The translations under genes and the position numbers were made by a program. A stretch of DNA of 64,000 nt from Saprospiraceae bacterium (lineage in GTDB: Bacteria > Bacteroidota > Bacteroidia > Chitinophagales > Saprospiraceae), in the NCBI GenBank assembly GCA_016717265.1, contig JADKFX010000001.1:124001-188000 (forward strand). Direction: 5' to 3'. The notes under the pieces are model-generated. The model worked only from the letters and a program-made list of their open reading frames with translations. It was not told where the DNA came from and did not search any database. Position 1 is the first letter of the stretch. Each line of letters opens with the position of its first letter. Shown here piece after piece: positions 17,631 through 26,713 of this stretch.

Positions 17631-18137
17631 ATGAGAATTTTAGAAACACAAAGATTATACTTAAGAGAAATGACAACTGCCGATGCGGAAAATGCCTATC
17701 TTCTAAACCTGGATCCAGAAGTTTTAAAATATACAGGTGACGAAGCCTTTGAATCTATAGAAAGCGCTCGGGTGTTTTTAGAAAATTATAAGCATTATAA
17801 AATTTATGGTTTTGGAAGGTGGGCAGTAATTCATAAAACGGATAATCTATTTTTGGGTTGGTGCGGATTAAAATATACCCCAGAACTAGATGAAATTGAT
17901 ATCGGTTACCGATTCTTAAAAAAATATTGGAATCAAGGCTATGCCACTGAAGCCGCAATTGCATGCATAGAAATTGGCTTTCAGAAATTGAAATTACAAA
18001 CTATTGTAGGACATGTTTTAAAAGACAATATAGCATCCATAAAAGTGCTCGAAAAAATAGGACTACACTTCTTTGAAGAAAGAAAACAGGATGGCGATGA
18101 ATATAACGTATATAGAATTGAAAATAATGCAAAATAA
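17631..18137 (+). CDS. GNAT acetyltransferase, RimJ/RimL-like
   Basis: The 168-residue protein has the RimJ-type GNAT layout: ETQRLYLREM at the N-terminus, FLGWCGLKY, the central DIGYRFLKKYWNQGYATEA acetyl-CoA-binding segment (Q-G-Y-A at the pyrophosphate loop), and NIASIKVLEKIGL at the end. Relatives acetylate protein N-termini, antibiotics or small amines. The next gene is a clear paralogue, so the two probably arose by tandem duplication. Confidence 0.88.
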   Translation: MRILETQRLYLREMTTADAENAYLLNLDPEVLKYTGDEAFESIESARVFLENYKHYKIYGFGRWAVIHKTDNLFLGWCGLKYTPELDEIDIGYRFLKKYWNQGYATEAAIACIEIGFQKLKLQTIVGHVLKDNIASIKVLEKIGLHFFEERKQDGDEYNVYRIENNAK

Positions 18138-18172
18138 TAAAATCATAATTAAATAATCAAATATTTTTAAAT

Positions 18173-18721
18173 ATGAAAATAATTTTAGAAACCGAAAGAC
18201 TTATTTTAAGACAACTAGTTCCAAGTGATGATATTGGCATGTTTGAATTGGATTCTAACCCTGAAGTGCACAAATACCTGGGCAATAAACCTGTAACCAA
18301 TATCGAAGAATGCAGGTCTATTATTGAATCAGTTCAAAAACAGTATTTAGAAAATGGCATTGGAAGGTGGGCCATGATTGAAAAATCATCCGGGAATTTC
18401 ACAGGTTGGACCGGACTAAAATTTATAAAAGACAAAATAAATAATCACGTTGATTTTTATGAAGTAGGGTACCGGATCATTCAAGAATATTGGGGTAAAG
18501 GATATGCAACCGAATCAACAAAAGCATCTTTAAAATACGCATTTGAAAACCTGAGTGCAAAAGAAGTATTTGGAATAACCAATGTTGAAAATCTAAAATC
18601 CAGAAAAGTACTTGAAAAATGCGGACTGAAATTTATCGAAACTTTTATATGGCACGAATGGCATGAAGTGAACTGCAACTGGCTTAAAATAACGAAGGAA
18701 GAATGGGAGCGACAAACTTAA
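18173..18721 (+). CDS. GNAT acetyltransferase, paralogue of the preceding gene
   Basis: The 182 residues share the layout of the neighbour at 17631: LETERLILRQL, FTGWTGLKFI, YEVGYRIIQEYWGKGYATEST (with G-K-G-Y-A at the acetyl-CoA loop) and NLKSRKVLEKCGLKF. The amino-acid similarity, same strand and 35-base spacing point to a duplicated pair with diverged substrates. Its end abuts the methyltransferase gene. Confidence 0.88.
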   Translation: MKIILETERLILRQLVPSDDIGMFELDSNPEVHKYLGNKPVTNIEECRSIIESVQKQYLENGIGRWAMIEKSSGNFTGWTGLKFIKDKINNHVDFYEVGYRIIQEYWGKGYATESTKASLKYAFENLSAKEVFGITNVENLKSRKVLEKCGLKFIETFIWHEWHEVNCNWLKITKEEWERQT

Positions 18722-18723
18722 AT

Positions 18724-19551
18724 ATGGCAAGCTATTTAAACTACCAATTTAAAGATACTGAATCATTCATCAACACTTTTGATGAGGCACCTCTGTGGAG
18801 TGCTTCCTTTGGCTTACTCCTATTGAAACATGTGGAACTTAAATCAGATCAAACCGTTATTGACATTGGTTCAGGTGCAGGTTTTCCCCTATTAGAATTG
18901 GCTGGAAGACTTGGAAATTCTTGCAAACTTTATGGAATTGACCCCTGGAAAAATGCAAATGTAAGAGCTCATCAAAAAATTGAAAACTATGGTTACTCCA
19001 ATGTATCTATAATAGAAGCCTCCGCAGAACAAATTCCATTTGAAAATAATACTATAGACCTGATCGTTTCTAATTTAGGTATTAATAACTTTGAGAATCC
19101 CGAAATTGTTTTCAAAGAATGCCATCGTGCATTAAAACCAAATGGCAAACTTGCATTAACTACAAATTTAAATGGACATTGGAAAGAATTTTATCAATTA
19201 TTTTATTATACACTTGAAAATATTGACAAAGCAAATTTAATTCCAATTCTAAAAAAAGATGAAGAACATCGTGGTACTATAGAATCGATCTCAAAATTAT
19301 TTACCAACAATAATCTTACACTAACCAGACACTATGAAGAACAATTTAAAATGAATTTTATTGATGGAAGTGCATTTCTAAATCATCATTTTATAAAATT
19401 AGGATGGCTCACTACCTGGATAGGCCTATTTCCAAAAGCCGAATTACTTGAAATATTTACAGCATTAGAGCTTAATCTAAATGATTACGCTGTAAAAAAT
19501 AATGGTCTAAGCTTAACTGTACCTATGGCCTATCTGGAAGGCGTAAAATAA
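18724..19551 (+). CDS. SAM-dependent class I methyltransferase
   Basis: The 275-residue protein has a Rossmann methyltransferase core: motif I VIDIGSGAGFPLLELAG, an acidic YGIDPW, ASAEQIPFENNTIDLIVSNLGI (motifs II/III region) and GKLALTTN. The C-terminal 110 residues are helical and probably determine substrate, which is unknown. ATG at 18724 is preferred, two bases after the acetyltransferase stop. An ATG at 18703 in the same frame would add seven residues and overlap that gene. Confidence 0.85.
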   Translation: MASYLNYQFKDTESFINTFDEAPLWSASFGLLLLKHVELKSDQTVIDIGSGAGFPLLELAGRLGNSCKLYGIDPWKNANVRAHQKIENYGYSNVSIIEASAEQIPFENNTIDLIVSNLGINNFENPEIVFKECHRALKPNGKLALTTNLNGHWKEFYQLFYYTLENIDKANLIPILKKDEEHRGTIESISKLFTNNNLTLTRHYEEQFKMNFIDGSAFLNHHFIKLGWLTTWIGLFPKAELLEIFTALELNLNDYAVKNNGLSLTVPMAYLEGVK

Positions 19552-19976
19552 AATATAGTACTAAAAATAAACTATTAAAACAATTTCCTATGGAAAATTT
19601 CAGTTCTTGATACTGATACCCAAAGATTGAATTTTAACATACTCTAGCAATTTATTAACTTCAATCACAGGATTAAACAATTCCTTCTCAAAAATATAAA
19701 TAAGTGTAAACATTCAATAATTAAATTAGTCCTTGTGCTAAATCGTTCTACACTCAATCATTGTAAAAGTCTGATACTTACTTTAGATAAAATTCTCAAT
19801 ACTAAAATTAAATGCCTACTTTTGAATTTCCAATAAAAACGGAACTGATACCTCATAAATTCCATTGATTATTAAATTTATAGGCAGCATTTTAATAAAA
19901 CTGTTAATATTAAAACTGAAACCATCTGAATTATTAAATCCCAAATAAAAAGCTAAAAACAAAAACACAATAAATC
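19552..19976. other. Non-coding gap
   Basis: A/T-rich sequence without any credible frame, hairpin or promoter box that I can defend. Confidence 0.35.
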
Positions 19977-20342
19977 ATGGAAAATAATACAAAATCAATT
20001 CGACCATTTATTGGTGCTAAAGATTATGAATTGTCAAGAAGTTTCTATTGTGACTTAGGATTTTATGAAAGTGTTTTGGATTCTAATATGTCTTATTTCA
20101 ATACGGAAGGCTTGGGATTTTATTTACAAAATGCATATATTCAGGATTGGATAAATAATTCTATGATTTTTTTAGAAGTTCAAGATGTCACACAATATTG
20201 GGAAAAGGTTCGAGCTTTAAATCTTACTTCAAAATATGAAGCTGTTAAACTGAGCCCAATTCGTGTATTTGACTGGGGAAGAGAATTTTATTTACATGAC
20301 CCGTCAGGAATCCTCTGGCATATTGGAGAATTCAAGACCTAA
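19977..20342 (+). CDS. VOC/glyoxalase-fold protein
   Basis: The 121-residue protein shows one vicinal-oxygen-chelate unit pair: RPFIGAKDYELSRSFYCDLGF, then SYFNTEGLGFYLQN, and a second half ending REFYLHDPSGILWHIGEF with the family's 'DPxGxxWxIGE' close. Related proteins are glyoxalases, dioxygenases and bleomycin- or fosfomycin-resistance binders. The typical first-half metal His is not evident, so a binding role is as likely as an enzyme. Confidence 0.82.
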   Translation: MENNTKSIRPFIGAKDYELSRSFYCDLGFYESVLDSNMSYFNTEGLGFYLQNAYIQDWINNSMIFLEVQDVTQYWEKVRALNLTSKYEAVKLSPIRVFDWGREFYLHDPSGILWHIGEFKT

Positions 20343-20629
20343 CTTATCAACATCACAGCACATCAAAATTCACTAAAATAACCAAAATAGAAATCAAACG
20401 GTGAGCGGAAATAAAGCTATTCGAAATGATATAATTGATTTTACTTTTCCCACTTTGCTAAAACCTAATATATTTTAATTCGTTAAATTAAATCCAATTT
20501 TTAAAAGAATAAATTACAAAACTTTCAAAAAATACTATAGTTAAAGATAAATTTACTACTTTCACGTACTGAGAACTATTCAGCCTAACTAAAAACTAAA
20601 ACCTCAAATGAACCTCTAAAATAATTGCA

Positions 20630-21826
20630 ATGGAAAACAAGCAAGAAAATGAAAAAATTCTTAAACGGAAGTACATACCTACTTCTGAATTTTATAGTCA
20701 AATTATAGATAGCTTACAAGATTATTCAATTTTTACCTTAGATAAAGAATTCAATATAAACAGTTGGAGTTATGGATCAACCAAAATATTTGGATATGAA
20801 ACTGACGAAGTTATTGGGGAACCATTCGATTTAATATTCACAGAAGAAGATATTAAAAATGGAATCCCTAAAAAAGAAATAGAAATCGCTTTAAAAGAAG
20901 GTAAGGCGACAGATAATAGATGGCATATTTCTAAAGACAAAAGTTTATTTTATGCCTATGGCTTAGTTTTTCCCCTCATTGGTTTAGATGGTGAGATGTT
21001 AGGCTATGTAAAAATATTACGGGACCTCACGGAGCGTAAAAAATCGGAAGATGCCATTAAAACTTATGTAAAGGAACTTGAAGAATTAAATTCACATAAA
21101 GAAAGTGTTTTAGCAATACTCTCACACGATCTAAGAAGCCCTTTATCAGCGATTATCGGAACTGCCAAATATTTGAAGTCAAATTTTCACAAAATGAAAA
21201 CCGAAGTAATTTCAGAAATGTTGGAACTGCTTCATAAATCAACAACCGATGAATTAGAAATGTTGGATTATTTAGTTGAATGGGCAAGAATAAAATATGC
21301 TTCGGAGGTATTTTCACCTAAAAAATTAAACCTGATTGAATACATCGATAAAGTGTTTTTCACCTTAAAAGAAACCGCTTCCCTAAAAGTTATTAATCTT
21401 CATCATGAAATTCCTGAAAATACAACTGTATTTGCAGATGGTAAAATGTTACTATCTATTATTCAAAATATAATTTCTAATGCGATAAAACATACGCAAA
21501 ATGGAGGAAGCATTGCTGTATCTTCAAAAATTAAAAATAACAAAATTATTATCCAAATAAAAGACAATGGAGTAGGCATGACTAAAGAAATACAAGAAAA
21601 ACTCTTTAAACCACAAATTAAAGCACTTTCAGAAGTCAGGAAAGAAAATCAGGGAGCTGGCATTGGTTTATTGTTGGTAAAAGGGTTTTTAGAAAAAAAC
21701 GATGGTGAAATATGGGTTGAAAGCTGCATTGGAGAAGGTTCATCCTTTTATTTTACCTTACCTATTGAAAAACCTATCCATAAGATTGAAAGCGCTGACC
21801 AAATTATGTTTGTTGAAAGTGCTTGA
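20630..21826 (+). CDS. PAS-domain sensor histidine kinase (soluble)
   Basis: The 398-residue protein has a PAS domain (about 20-135; INSWSYGSTKIFGYETDEVIGEPF and the closing LRDLTERKKSE), a short coiled linker, HisKA with phospho-acceptor His166 in LSHDLRSPLSAI, and an HATPase domain with N box ISNAIKHTQNGG, G1 DNGVGM and G2 QGAGIGLLLVK. There is no transmembrane segment, so it senses a cytoplasmic signal. No response regulator lies nearby, so its partner is encoded elsewhere. Confidence 0.92.
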   Translation: MENKQENEKILKRKYIPTSEFYSQIIDSLQDYSIFTLDKEFNINSWSYGSTKIFGYETDEVIGEPFDLIFTEEDIKNGIPKKEIEIALKEGKATDNRWHISKDKSLFYAYGLVFPLIGLDGEMLGYVKILRDLTERKKSEDAIKTYVKELEELNSHKESVLAILSHDLRSPLSAIIGTAKYLKSNFHKMKTEVISEMLELLHKSTTDELEMLDYLVEWARIKYASEVFSPKKLNLIEYIDKVFFTLKETASLKVINLHHEIPENTTVFADGKMLLSIIQNIISNAIKHTQNGGSIAVSSKIKNNKIIIQIKDNGVGMTKEIQEKLFKPQIKALSEVRKENQGAGIGLLLVKGFLEKNDGEIWVESCIGEGSSFYFTLPIEKPIHKIESADQIMFVESA

Positions 21827-21971
21827 TAATTACTACCATAAATTCCCATTCTAAGATTCAAATCAATAAAGGGCTTTCAATTTTGGCGGAACATTAATTC
21901 TACAATTTCCACAAATAAAACATTCATACAAATATTGATCAATTGTATACAAAAATTTATCAAGACAAAAA

Positions 21972-22424
21972 ATGATCATTAGAGAAGCCAAAATTGAGGA
22001 TATAAAACAAATTCAAAAAGTTAGAAATTCTGTGAATGAAAACATGCTAACAAATCCAAATTTGGTAACAGATAACGATTGCAAAGAATATATAACAGGA
22101 AAAGGAAAAGCATGGGTTTGTGAAATGAATACTGAAATCGTTGGTTTTGCAATTGTTGACTTACAAGCAAATAATATTTGGGCGCTCTTCTTAAAACCTG
22201 AATTTGAAAAACAAGGAATAGGTAAAAAACTTCACGATATAATGCTTGACTGGTATTTTAAACAAACAAAAAATAATGTTTGGCTAGGAACATCACCAAA
22301 TACCAGAGCAGAAATATTTTATAGAAAACTTGGATGGACGGAAATTGGAACGCATGGAAAAGGTGAAATTAAGTTTGAAATGAAGTTCAATGACTGGATT
22401 CATAAGTTGAATAACAAAAAGTAA
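21972..22424 (+). CDS. GNAT acetyltransferase
   Basis: The 150-residue protein has the compact GNAT core: REAKIEDIKQIQKVRNSV, a strand with TEIVGFAIVDLQANNIWALFLKPEFEKQGIGKKLHDIM holding the Q-x-x-G-x-G/A acetyl-CoA loop (QGIGKK), and NTRAEIFYRKLGWTEIG. Substrate unknown. It lies 44 bases before a truncated ankyrin gene and downstream of the histidine kinase. Confidence 0.88.
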   Translation: MIIREAKIEDIKQIQKVRNSVNENMLTNPNLVTDNDCKEYITGKGKAWVCEMNTEIVGFAIVDLQANNIWALFLKPEFEKQGIGKKLHDIMLDWYFKQTKNNVWLGTSPNTRAEIFYRKLGWTEIGTHGKGEIKFEMKFNDWIHKLNNKK

Positions 22425-22468
22425 ATTAGAAGAAAATAATAAATTGTGAAATTCTCATCAATGAAAAA

Positions 22469-22711
22469 ATGGAAACACAAAATATTCTGAATTATACAAG
22501 CCGTGGACGTACTGATTCTGTTTTTGAACTTATGAAAACCCCAAATTGGAAAATCACACTTCAACAAGGACAAATTAAACCTCTTCAATGGCTTGTGTAC
22601 TTTAATGATACTACAGGTCTAAAAGCTGTTCTAGAGAATGATGGTGACATCACAAGTTTGTTCTTAGATGAAGAATTTTTTATCTTCGTTCAACAAAAAT
22701 CTATAATTTAA
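22469..22711 (+). pseudogene. Truncated ankyrin-repeat protein
   Basis: The 80 residues read like the first part of an ankyrin-repeat protein: YTSRGRTDSVFELMKTPNW, then GQIKPLQWLVYFNDTTGLKAVLENDGDI, which is one ankyrin-like unit. It then ends abruptly at EEFFIFVQQKSII where further repeats would be expected. No continuation is visible in the next 60 bases in any frame. It is probably a deletion remnant, though a short functional protein is possible. Confidence 0.5.
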
Positions 22712-22771
22712 AAATGCATATATATTCAATTCTAAAGTACATTACTCTTAAAATCTATTGAAATTCATAGA

Positions 22772-24334
22772 ATGAGGTTTCACTATTTTACAACGAATCA
22801 ATTTATACCACTTGTAATTAGCCTACTAATTTTAATTTGCTCCATACTCTATTATAATATTAATAGAACAAAATCAAGTTTAATACTTCTATTCCTTGGC
22901 TCCTTAGGACTCGGCTATTTTATTGCAAACCTTGACCCATTCCTCATTTTGTGGGACGAACAGTACCATGCCCTGGTCGCAAAAAACTTGATTGTTAATC
23001 CACTTAAGCCTACCCTTTATTCAACGCCATTATTAGATTATGACTACAAAAATTGGACTGCTAATCACATCTGGTTACACAAGCAACCCTTATTCCTATG
23101 GCAAATTGCTTTAAGCCTAAAACTATTTGGCATAAACACATTAGCCGTCAGGATACCAAGCATTTTACTGCATGCTATACTAGCCTTAATGATATTCCGA
23201 ATAGGAAAAATTTCAAACTCAGAAAGGGTTGGATATTATGGAGCACTGTTTTTTACAGTTGCCTATTATCCACTCGAGTTAGTTGCCGCCCGATTTTCAA
23301 CAGATCATAATGATCTTTCATTCCTATTTTATATAACCGCAAGCTTCTGGGCATGGTTTGAATATCAACATTCCAAAAATAAATATTACCTAATTTTAAT
23401 TGGTTTGTTTTCAGCTTGTGCTATTCTTGTTAAATGGCTGGTGGGTTTATTAATATATGTCGTTTGGACATTAATCATTGGAATTTCAAACCGTTCTCAT
23501 TTAGTAAAAATAAAATACTATTATCCAATTATAACATCAATTTCCATAACATTCTTAATTTTTATACCCTGGCAAATTTATATACTCATAAAATTTCCAC
23601 TTGAATCGAATTTTGAATATGCATTTAATACCAAACATTTTTTTGAAGCATTAGAAAATCATGAGGGAACTATTTGGTTTCATTTAAATGCTTTTAAAAA
23701 TATCTATGGATCCGGAGATGCCTTACCATTTATATACTTAATCGGACTTGGTATTTATTTAAAAAATATAAAATTAAATATTTTTCGATACGCAGTTGTA
23801 TTTGCAATCGCAATTACATATACATTTTATTCAATTGCTTCTACAAAAATGACCTCTTATTGTGTAATTGTTTCTCCATTTGTTTTTTTAGGGCTTGCAA
23901 GTTTATTCGATTCGGCCACCAATTTCTTAAAGTCGAAAATCAATTACAATAAATTTGAATTCATATTCAGACCGCTGGTATTGATTATAATTTGTACATT
24001 CCTTTTAAACCTAACAAAAATCCAAAATTATCATACGGATTGGAAACCCCATGATAATTACAATAGAACGCTTGAAATAAACAGAATGGATTTCATAAGT
24101 AAACTAAAAGCTCAATTAGGTAACGAAAAATTTGTTGTATTCAATATAAATGAAAAACTAAACGAGCATATACCAATCATGTTTTATACCGATTATATTG
24201 CATATGATTTTATTCCAACTGAAAAGCAAATACAAATAATAGAATCCAATAATTATAAAATTGCCATCGTAGATAATTCCTCTCTGCCGAATTATATTAC
24301 TTCAAAACCTTCCATTATTAAAATCAAACTATGA
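22772..24334 (+). CDS. GT39 (ArnT/PMT-like) integral-membrane glycosyltransferase
   Basis: The 520-residue protein has about 11-12 transmembrane helices. After the second helix comes WDEQYHALVAKN (Asp62-Glu63), the catalytic DE motif of PMT_2/ArnT enzymes, which transfer sugars from polyprenyl-phosphate donors to lipids or proteins on the periplasmic face. Further family marks are LHKQPLFLWQIALSLKLFG and YYGALFFTVAYYPLELVAARFSTDHNDLSFL. The last 120 residues form a soluble periplasmic domain. Acceptor unknown; no cell-surface glycan cluster lies nearby. Confidence 0.88.
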   Translation: MRFHYFTTNQFIPLVISLLILICSILYYNINRTKSSLILLFLGSLGLGYFIANLDPFLILWDEQYHALVAKNLIVNPLKPTLYSTPLLDYDYKNWTANHIWLHKQPLFLWQIALSLKLFGINTLAVRIPSILLHAILALMIFRIGKISNSERVGYYGALFFTVAYYPLELVAARFSTDHNDLSFLFYITASFWAWFEYQHSKNKYYLILIGLFSACAILVKWLVGLLIYVVWTLIIGISNRSHLVKIKYYYPIITSISITFLIFIPWQIYILIKFPLESNFEYAFNTKHFFEALENHEGTIWFHLNAFKNIYGSGDALPFIYLIGLGIYLKNIKLNIFRYAVVFAIAITYTFYSIASTKMTSYCVIVSPFVFLGLASLFDSATNFLKSKINYNKFEFIFRPLVLIIICTFLLNLTKIQNYHTDWKPHDNYNRTLEINRMDFISKLKAQLGNEKFVVFNINEKLNEHIPIMFYTDYIAYDFIPTEKQIQIIESNNYKIAIVDNSSLPNYITSKPSIIKIKL

Positions 24335-24728
24335 AATAAAAAATCAAATTAGAAAATAAAACAAATTTAAGGTGTTTTGGATACATAAAATTATGGAATA
24401 CCCAAGCTAATTGATTTTGCCAATCAAGTTTCAAGATCGATCCTTACTGCAAATTTTGAAACCCTGGTTATTGCAGTTCTGATTATTCTGAATATCCCAT
24501 TTCTTGACATTTAACAACAAGCAATATTGTTTATAAATTAAGTTCGCCTGGTGTAATACGTTCCGATAATTAAATTTGAATAATAATAATCTTAATTATC
24601 TTTATTCGTAAAATGGATTCAAAGCAAAGCCGAAATATAAAGGATTCACCCTTGAAACTTGACGTGTCATACAATATGTTGAATTCTTTGGAAATACATC
24701 CCACAAATTAAATATTAATTTAAAACAA
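24335..24728. other. Non-coding gap
   Basis: No gene seen; only A/T-rich sequence with many stops in all frames. Confidence 0.35.
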
Positions 24729-25244
24729 ATGACATCCATACTTAAAGCAGAACCGAAAGATTTTCAGTTACTTGCCGACATTGGTAAAAAAACATTTATA
24801 GAATCCCATGGCAATAGTGCATCCATGATGGATATAAATAAATATGTTAGTGAAAAATATAATCTGGAGGTATCTGAAAAGGAATTAAATGATACTCATA
24901 ATATTTACCATTTTATTTATTATGATGAGCAAGCTGTAGGTTATTCTAAAATTATTTTCAATTCTGAAAATTCTAATTTGAAAAACAAGAATATAACAAA
25001 ATTAGAACGACTTTACTTATTAAAACCTTACTATAGCTTAAAATTAGGTTTAGAACTCTTAAACTTTAATATCCAATTATCAAAACTGAATAGTCAATCA
25101 GGAATGTGGTTATTCGTTTGGATTGAAAATCACAGAGCCTTTAATTTTTATCAAAAAACAGGATTCAAAGTTATTGGAAATTACGATTTTAAAATTTCTG
25201 AAAATCATTCAAATCCAAATTATCAAATGTTTCTAAAATATTAA
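24729..25244 (+). CDS. GNAT acetyltransferase (PaiA-like)
   Basis: The 171-residue protein has the GNAT pattern with EPKDFQLLADIGKKTFIESHG at the start, DEQAVGYSKIIF, LERLYLLKPYYSLKLGLELLNF (acetyl-CoA loop region; the usual Q-x-x-G/A is replaced by Y-Y-S-L-K-L-G), and WIENHRAFNFYQKTGFKVIG. The N-terminal 'TFxEsHG' pattern resembles PaiA-type polyamine acetyltransferases, but the substrate is not proved. It is monocistronic, with a weak hairpin downstream. Confidence 0.8.
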   Translation: MTSILKAEPKDFQLLADIGKKTFIESHGNSASMMDINKYVSEKYNLEVSEKELNDTHNIYHFIYYDEQAVGYSKIIFNSENSNLKNKNITKLERLYLLKPYYSLKLGLELLNFNIQLSKLNSQSGMWLFVWIENHRAFNFYQKTGFKVIGNYDFKISENHSNPNYQMFLKY

Positions 25245-25254
25245 TCACCTTGTG

Positions 25255-25293
25255 CAGGACTCCGTTTAAAGCTTTGTGTTGAAGTCCTGTTTC
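25255..25293 (+). terminator. Weak hairpin after the PaiA-like gene
   Basis: CAGGACT (25255-25261) pairs with AGTCCTG (25283-25289) across a 21-base loop, followed by TTTCCCTT. It is long-looped and so only a modest candidate. Confidence 0.4.
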
Positions 25294-25534
25294 CCTTGAT
25301 TTTCAATTATCAGCTTAGCGTTTTCATATCTTAAATATCGTCTTTTGATGAACCCGGACGGATTCATCTGAACTCTTTAAATCATCCTTTCCTGCCAAAA
25401 GCAATATCAAAGTCAATCATTTTCGTAGTTATCTTTAGCTATGTTTCAAAATTCCTCAAATTCTAGCTCAAAATCAAAGCGATTTACCCAAAATACATCC
25501 TTTTACATTTCTGTTACATCGTTTTACAGCTAAA

Positions 25535-25567
25535 TTGTCGTCATAATTCGTTCCAATAATACTTTTG
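25535..25567 (+). promoter_or_regulatory. Bacteroidota-type promoter for the BNR gene
   Basis: TTG at 25535-25537 and TACTTTTG at 25560-25567 fit the -33/-7 arrangement with 22 bases between. Transcription would start about 20 bases before the ATG at 25597. Confidence 0.5.
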
Positions 25568-25596
25568 TTTCATTGTTTCACTAATTAATATTTGCC

Positions 25597-26691
25597 ATGC
25601 ATACCTATACATTCGTCTTATTGTTCATTATTCAATCAATTGTTGCTTGTCAGCAGCTTCAATTAAACGCTTTACTATTGAAAACAAATAATACTTATCA
25701 ATCAAAGCTTAATACACATTCAGACTTAGTTAATCCGATTGCTTCAGCATCCGGCAAAGTTTTTCAGTCTGTAGATTTTGGCCAAACCTGGCAAGACATT
25801 AGTGCAGGGCTGCCCATAGATTTGGAAGTCCAATGTATTTATGCGGACAATAATAAGGTCTACCTAGGTCATGAACATGGATTGTTCAAAAGCAAGACAT
25901 CAACTCCAGCTCCAATTTGGGAACAAGAAGCTTTACTAATTGACAGAGTTTTAGACATTTTCGAAGGCAAGACTGGGATATATGCTCTTAGTGACTGGAA
26001 AGGTTTTTTTCAAGAAATACCAAAAACAGGTATTTGGAAGCCAACATTTACTTCCTTAAAAGACAAGTTTATACGTTGCGTTTTGGACAATCCGGATGGA
26101 AGTATTTTGGTTGGCTGCGATAGTGGTATATATAAATCCTACGACGGAGGAAGCACCTGGAAGGCAGTCTGCATTGATAATCAGGTTCTGAACATCATCT
26201 CTTGGAATGGTGTGCTCATTGGAGCTGCTTACAATGGCTTATTACGGTCTGAAGACGCTGGCGAAAACTGGCACTTGGTGTCATATGGAAAAGGTTCAGT
26301 TCGAGCAATAAACCATTTTGGTGACTATTTCGTCGCCATCACAAACGGAGTTGGTCCCTGGAAAGAAATCATGGCCGACCCAGATGGTATGGCAAATCAT
26401 TTACTCATTTCAAAAGATAGCGGCAAAACCTGGCAACAAATGGAAGAAAGCTTTACAAAAGGTAGGTTTATTTATGACCTAGATAAAAAACCATCGGTCC
26501 AGTTCATTAATGATATCGAACATATTGGTCAATACATTTTTTGCAGTTTAGATACCGGTATTTATCGCTCTTCAGATAATGGTAAGACCTGGAAACTTAT
26601 GCATCCAACTTCAGAAGGAAAAATGTTCAATTTTGCCGTTTCGAACAAGGTGATTTATGCTATCAAAGGAAGTATGTTAGGCGGTTGTTGA
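25597..26691 (+). CDS. Secreted BNR/sialidase-like beta-propeller protein
   Basis: The 364-residue product has an N-terminal signal with a possible lipobox (IVAC). Five S-x-D-x-G-x-T-W-type BNR motifs follow: SVDFGQTW, SYDGGSTW, SEDAGENW, SKDSGKTW and SSDNGKTW, so it folds as a propeller like the photosystem II stability/YCF48-type and sialidase-like proteins. No sialidase catalytic arginine triad is evident. The membrane-bound winged-helix regulator gene begins 22 bases downstream, so the two are probably co-transcribed, and the propeller may be part of an envelope-sensing pair. Confidence 0.82.
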   Translation: MHTYTFVLLFIIQSIVACQQLQLNALLLKTNNTYQSKLNTHSDLVNPIASASGKVFQSVDFGQTWQDISAGLPIDLEVQCIYADNNKVYLGHEHGLFKSKTSTPAPIWEQEALLIDRVLDIFEGKTGIYALSDWKGFFQEIPKTGIWKPTFTSLKDKFIRCVLDNPDGSILVGCDSGIYKSYDGGSTWKAVCIDNQVLNIISWNGVLIGAAYNGLLRSEDAGENWHLVSYGKGSVRAINHFGDYFVAITNGVGPWKEIMADPDGMANHLLISKDSGKTWQQMEESFTKGRFIYDLDKKPSVQFINDIEHIGQYIFCSLDTGIYRSSDNGKTWKLMHPTSEGKMFNFAVSNKVIYAIKGSMLGGC

Positions 26692-26713
26692 AAAATCGAG
26701 CTATTTTTCGGAC

